NCBI RefSeq assembly: GCF_003258595.1
Contig: NZ_QHHQ01000006.1
Coordinates: forward strand, 62,001 to 126,000
DNA from: Acuticoccus sediminis
GTDB lineage: Bacteria; Pseudomonadota; Alphaproteobacteria; Rhizobiales; Amorphaceae
Direction: 5' to 3'
DNA: 64,000 bases
Positions 60,130 to 64,000 of this stretch are shown piece by piece (the stretch's first letter is position 1; each line of letters starts with the position of its first letter). The translations under genes and the position numbers were made by a program. The notes under the pieces were generated by a model. It saw only the letters and a list, made by a program, of their open reading frames with translations, had not been told where the DNA came from and did not search any database.

Positions 60130-61826
60130 CGGGCCGTCCGATCCTGATCGTAGGACTCAGTGTCGACATTCGCGCCGGGGACCTCGTACTCGCGGATCTG
60201 CTCGCGCGTGATCGGACCGTCGGCGATCTGGAAGGACGCGACGCGCGCCGTGTAGCCGCCGGCGTCTGCGGTGGCCGCTGCGAACAGCCCGACGGCGGTG
60301 ACGTCCATGTGGTGCCGGAAGTTCCGGACCTGCCGCCAGCGCTCGCCGTCGTCGGAGAGCGCGATCTGGAACACGTCGTCCATGCGGTCGACGGCGAGAT
60401 AGGACGGCGAACCGTCGAGCCGCTCGACCAGCAGCGCCCGGGACACCTTGCCGTCGCTCGACGCGGCGAAGATCTTGTCTTCCTTGCCGTCGCTGTAGAT
60501 GTCGATGCGCAGCCAGTCGCCGGACTTGCCCTCGAACAGCACCCCGTTCGTCTGGTAGCGCCGGGACGGGGAGGACAGGAACTTGGCGCGGACGCTGATG
60601 TCCTCGTCTCGCGCCGGCTGCATCAGCCGCGGCGCGGACTTCTTGTCGTTCCAGAGGTCGAACTCGCCCTTCGGGATCTCGATGAAGAGCTGGCCGTCCG
60701 CCACCCGGACGCTGACGTCCTTGATGCCTTCGAACCGCCAGATGTCACTGAGCGTGTCACCCTCGAACTCGTCGGACCGCACGACGCCCGCAGCCGTCTC
60801 CGCCGCAGGCTGTTCCGCCACGACCTCGGCCGCCACGGGCACGCCGATGGCGGGGGCCGCAGCTTCTGGGGCGACCGTTCCCACGGGCGGCACGGCCCCG
60901 GTCTCGGCCGGCGGGGACGTCGCGGCCGACGTGTCGGCGACGGTCGCGGCGGCGTTGGCCGGCTGCAGCTCGAACGTGTCGACGAGCGCGGTGAAGTCGG
61001 CGGCCTTCGACGTCTTGCCGGCGAAGATCCCGGCGGCCGTCACCGTCATCGGATGGTCGAAGCGACCGGCGGAGCGCCACGTTTTGCCATCGTAGGAGTA
61101 ATCGACGGTCCAGCTCGATCCGGCCCGGTTCAGCGCCAGGTGGGACGGCGGCGTCTCGAGCGCGACGTCCACCATCGGAGCGGACTTGCCGCGGCTCGTG
61201 ACGCCGGCGAACACGTGGGCCAGCTCGCCATCCGAATGGACGTCGGCGCGGACATGCTCGCCCCCGCGCCCTTCGACCATGGTGCCCTGCATCTGGTAGC
61301 GCTCGGTGGGGGCGGAGGCGAACGCCATCGACACCGTGAAGTCCTCGTCGGCGACCGGCCGCATCAGGCGCGGCGCGGACCGGCTCGTCCCCCAGAGATC
61401 GAAGGTCGCCCCGGCGGCCCGAAGCGCGAGCTGCTTGTGCGCCCCGTCGCCCACGACCGCGTGGGAGGCGCCGAGCGCGCCGTCGAACGTCCACACGCCC
61501 TCCGGCACGCTGCCGACCACCGCCTCGACACCGGGGGCGGCGGGACGGGAGACACTCTCCGAGCCGGCGGCGACCGCCGTGGCGCGGTGGCCGGCGTCGG
61601 TCATCATCACGGCGAACAGGCCGCCGATCAGGGTGACGATCCCCATGAGGCCGCTGGCCCGTCCGAGGAGGCGGATGGAGCGGGACGGTCGATCGTCCGG
61701 CCAGTGCTCCTCCCACTCGACATCCTGGTAGATCGGCCGCATCGAAGGACGCTCGCTATCAGCCTCGGCAGTCGCACGCCGCGGTTCGGCAACCAGCACG
61801 GGCCGCCACTCAGACCGCAAGGACAT
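60126..61826 (-). CDS. Membrane-anchored protein with duplicated DUF1349-like (concanavalin-fold) domains
   Basis: 566 aa. A cytosolic N-terminal part with an acidic stretch (DVEWEEHWPDDRPS) precedes one membrane segment (ASGLMGIVTLIGGLFAVMM, about residues 57-75). Two homologous outside domains lie near 100-290 and 350-545. Both carry the pairs FDLWGTSRSAPRLMRPVADE / FDLWNDKKSAPRLMQPARDE, RYQMQGTMVEG / RYQTNGVLFEG and YDGKTWRSAGRF / DDGERWRQVRNF. They are joined by an Ala/Pro linker. The fold suggests carbohydrate binding. Overlaps the RTX gene stop by 17 bases and the flippase start by four, so it belongs to the export operon. Confidence 0.82.
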   Translation of the reverse strand: MSLRSEWRPVLVAEPRRATAEADSERPSMRPIYQDVEWEEHWPDDRPSRSIRLLGRASGLMGIVTLIGGLFAVMMTDAGHRATAVAAGSESVSRPAAPGVEAVVGSVPEGVWTFDGALGASHAVVGDGAHKQLALRAAGATFDLWGTSRSAPRLMRPVADEDFTVSMAFASAPTERYQMQGTMVEGRGGEHVRADVHSDGELAHVFAGVTSRGKSAPMVDVALETPPSHLALNRAGSSWTVDYSYDGKTWRSAGRFDHPMTVTAAGIFAGKTSKAADFTALVDTFELQPANAAATVADTSAATSPPAETGAVPPVGTVAPEAAAPAIGVPVAAEVVAEQPAAETAAGVVRSDEFEGDTLSDIWRFEGIKDVSVRVADGQLFIEIPKGEFDLWNDKKSAPRLMQPARDEDISVRAKFLSSPSRRYQTNGVLFEGKSGDWLRIDIYSDGKEDKIFAASSDGKVSRALLVERLDGSPSYLAVDRMDDVFQIALSDDGERWRQVRNFRHHMDVTAVGLFAAATADAGGYTARVASFQIADGPITREQIREYEVPGANVDTESYDQDRTAR

Positions 61827-64000
61827 CGAAGAACCTCAGATCGTCGAATTGAAGAGTCTGCGTCGCGTTGACGATGGCGATCAGCTCTTTCTCCGTCTGA
61901 TCGGTCACGTACTTGATCGTGTAGCCGGGCGCGTCGGGGTCCGCGGACGTGCCGATCTCGTAGTCCTCGGCCGCGCCGTACAGCTCGATGGTGTCGACGC
62001 CGCTCTCGAAGTCCCAGATGTAGGCGAAATCCTCCTCGCCCGCCGTCGACGCGTTGCCGTCGTCGTAGAACAGGGTGTCGGCCGTCCCGAGCTGGAACGT
62101 GTCGCTGCCGTCGCCGCCGCGGAACACGTCCGTCTCGCCGAGGCCCGGCAGCAGCGCCGCCATGTCGACGCCGGAGAGGACGTCGTCCCCGTCGGTCCCG
62201 GCGATGATGTCGTTGCCCTCGATCGCGGTCACCGTGAGGTCGTTGAAGGCGACGTCGTAATAGTGCGCGTTGAGATAGATCGACCCGGTCGCCGGCGCCT
62301 CGTCGATGGAGAAGGTCTCGACGCCCTGGATCGTCCAGCCCGACGGCTCGGCCGTGCCGGCTTCCCAGATCTTCAGGCTGTACTGGCGGTCGTACAGGCC
62401 GACCTGCTCCACCTTCATGCGCAGCTCGTAGGTGACGCCTTCCGCGAGCGGGTTGCGCTGCACCGCGATGGTCTCGCTGAAGTCGTGGTAGGAGGTCAGC
62501 TTCACCTTCTTGCCGGTGTAGAAGAACGTCGCGCCCGGCTCGTAGCCCGCGAAGGGCTGGACGCCCAGCCGGTCGTCCTCGGTGTGCCCGCCCCACAGCA
62601 TGCCGATGGCGAAGCCGCCACCGTCGCGGCCCCTGGGGTCCACGTTCTGCAGGTCGTGCGTCGTGATGGACATCGTGAGCTCGTAGTTGTCCCACGACTC
62701 GTCGCCGAGCACGACGAGCCGGTCGTAGCCGAGCTCAGTCGGGCGGATGCCTGAGCCGTCCGGCTCGATCGCCCACTGGCCGTCGACGATCTGCGCCACG
62801 TCCTGGATCGAGCCGACGGCGTCCCAGTCGATGCTGTAGTCTTCCGGCCAGAGGTGGCCGGACTCGTACTCGACCGTGACGTCCCTCGTGTACGTCGACC
62901 CATCCGAGTAGGCGGCGGTGATCGTGACGATATCGTCGTTCGGGCTGCCGTCGAGCGCGGCGTAGGCGATGTCGACGTTGAAGTCGCCGGGGTCGTTGAG
63001 CCGCCGAGTGTCCGGGCCGACCGAGAGGGTCTGCGAGGGGCCGTCGTTGAGCTGGTAGGTGAGGCTCGTCAGGCCGTCGGTGACGACGTTGCCGAGGATG
63101 TTGATCCAAGCCTGCGGCTCGCCGACGGCGCCGAACTCCTGCGTGTCGCCGTACCATACGTCGATCGCCGGCCGCACCGCGACGTCCACCGTGCCGACGA
63201 CCTCCTCGATGCCGTCCGTGACGGTGTACTGGAAGCTGTCGATTCCGTTGAAGTTGCCGTTCGGCGTGTAGGTCAGCGTCCCGTCGCCGTTGTCCACCAG
63301 CGTCCCGGAGGCGGGGATGCCAAGGGCGGCGATCGTGAGGGTGTCCCCGTCGACGTCGCTGTCGTTCGCCAGGAGGTCGGCGATCGAGATCGTGATCGCC
63401 CCGCCGGTGGGCGAGAACACGGTATCGTTGACGACCACCGGCGCGTCGTTCACCGGCGTGACCGTGATGTCGACCGTGCCGGCGGTCTCGGCGAGGCCGT
63501 CCGAGACCGTGTAGCTGATGCTGTCGGGCCCGTTGTAGTTCGCGTTCGGCGTATAGACGATCTGGTTGCCGACCAGCTCGACGGTGCCGTGCGCGGCCGT
63601 GCCGACGCCGGTGAGCTGGAGCGTGTCGCCGTCGGCGTCCGAATCGTTGCCGAGCGGCGTGATGACGACGGAGCCGTCCTCGTCGACCGCCACCGCGTCC
63701 GTGCTCGCGGTCGGCGCGGTGTTCTCCACGTCGATCCAGACCGTCGCCGTCGACGTCCGACCGCCTGCCGCAGCGCCCTCGGTGATCGTGTAGGAGAGCT
63801 GACCCACGCCGCTGGTGTTCGACAGGTACGTGTAGGTGCCGTCGCCGTTGTCGGTCACCGTGCCGCGGCCGGTCGAGGAGATGGCGGCGATGCTGAGCGG
63901 ATCGCCGTCGAGGTCGTGGTCGTTGGCGAGGAGGTCGGCTGCGGTGAAGACCAGCGCGGCGCCGACCGAGGCGGCCAGCTCGTCGTCCATCGCCACGGGG
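61810..64000 (-). CDS. Cadherin-like/RTX secreted protein, N-terminus beyond window
   Basis: At least 730 aa in the window; the frame is open at base 64000, where the reading P-V-A-M-D-D-E sits inside a cadherin-like repeat, so the true start lies beyond. Three to four tandem-95/cadherin-like repeats (LLANDHDLDGDPL, GNDSDADGDTL, LLANDSDVDGDTL with YTPNGNFNGIDSF) are followed by a laminin-G/DUF1080-like beta domain (residues about 390-600 here). A degenerate RTX end follows (GNDIIAGTDGDDVLSG, FRGGDGSDTFQLG) with C-terminus LQFDDLRFFDVLAV. No cysteines and RTX nonapeptides indicate type I secretion and Ca2+ binding, probably as matrix or cell-surface protein. Confidence 0.88.
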   Translation of the reverse strand, partial: PVAMDDELAASVGAALVFTAADLLANDHDLDGDPLSIAAISSTGRGTVTDNGDGTYTYLSNTSGVGQLSYTITEGAAAGGRTSTATVWIDVENTAPTASTDAVAVDEDGSVVITPLGNDSDADGDTLQLTGVGTAAHGTVELVGNQIVYTPNANYNGPDSISYTVSDGLAETAGTVDITVTPVNDAPVVVNDTVFSPTGGAITISIADLLANDSDVDGDTLTIAALGIPASGTLVDNGDGTLTYTPNGNFNGIDSFQYTVTDGIEEVVGTVDVAVRPAIDVWYGDTQEFGAVGEPQAWINILGNVVTDGLTSLTYQLNDGPSQTLSVGPDTRRLNDPGDFNVDIAYAALDGSPNDDIVTITAAYSDGSTYTRDVTVEYESGHLWPEDYSIDWDAVGSIQDVAQIVDGQWAIEPDGSGIRPTELGYDRLVVLGDESWDNYELTMSITTHDLQNVDPRGRDGGGFAIGMLWGGHTEDDRLGVQPFAGYEPGATFFYTGKKVKLTSYHDFSETIAVQRNPLAEGVTYELRMKVEQVGLYDRQYSLKIWEAGTAEPSGWTIQGVETFSIDEAPATGSIYLNAHYYDVAFNDLTVTAIEGNDIIAGTDGDDVLSGVDMAALLPGLGETDVFRGGDGSDTFQLGTADTLFYDDGNASTAGEEDFAYIWDFESGVDTIELYGAAEDYEIGTSADPDAPGYTIKYVTDQTEKELIAIVNATQTLQFDDLRFFDVLAV

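Overview
The window is high-GC DNA with GTG/TTG starts, ATGA/GTGA gene overlaps and a complete gene transfer agent (GTA) structural cluster of the Rhodobacter capsulatus (RcGTA) type. Together with the aerobic cobaltochelatase gene cobN, an N-acetylglutaminylglutamine amide (NAGGN) osmolyte operon and DUF1491/DUF5330/UPF0260 proteins, this points to an alphaproteobacterium, probably a marine or salt-exposed member of the Hyphomicrobiales. The genus cannot be fixed from the sequence alone. I saw no tRNA, rRNA, CRISPR array, transposase or integrase.

Region 1 (1-14.8 kb) is core metabolism: cobN (3' part outside the window) and cobW on the minus strand; a crotonase-fold gene divergent from an alpha-methylacyl-CoA racemase; the NAGGN trio (amidotransferase, GNAT/ATP-grasp synthetase, M42 hydrolase) running directly into rnd; gpt and a DUF5330 membrane protein on the minus strand; then a peptidoglycan-binding protein, a DUF1491 protein and a YcgN-type cysteine-cluster protein.

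Region 2 (14.8-34.6 kb) is the GTA. Genes g1 to g15 are present, intact and in canonical order: small and large terminase, portal, g3.5, prohead protease, capsid, adaptors, tail tube, chaperones, tape measure, distal tail, hub, cell-wall peptidase and megatron. They are followed by a DUF2793 fibre with a self-cleaving S74 chaperone, an endolysin with a C-terminal membrane helix, and a beta-helix tailspike. Intrinsic terminators lie in the g1 leader, between terL and the portal gene, after the capsid gene, after the fibre and after the tailspike, so transcription looks segmented.

Region 3 (34.6-64 kb) is an exopolysaccharide/surface locus. An AT-rich control region with phased A-tracts precedes an XRE regulator, a Wzz/tyrosine-kinase co-polymerase, a glucose-1-phosphate cytidylyltransferase, an epimerase fused to a C-methyltransferase, and two more C-methyltransferases. 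Then come a large secreted beta-helix/cadherin/LamG protein, an O-antigen-ligase-like polymerase, a sulfotransferase, three family-2 glycosyltransferases, a pyruvyltransferase paired with an FrhB-like Fe-S protein, a flippase, a duplicated DUF1349-like membrane protein and a cadherin/RTX protein cut by the window edge. Together these could make, flip, polymerise and decorate (C-methyl, sulfate, pyruvate) an anionic branched-sugar polymer. The GTA tailspike directly abuts this locus.
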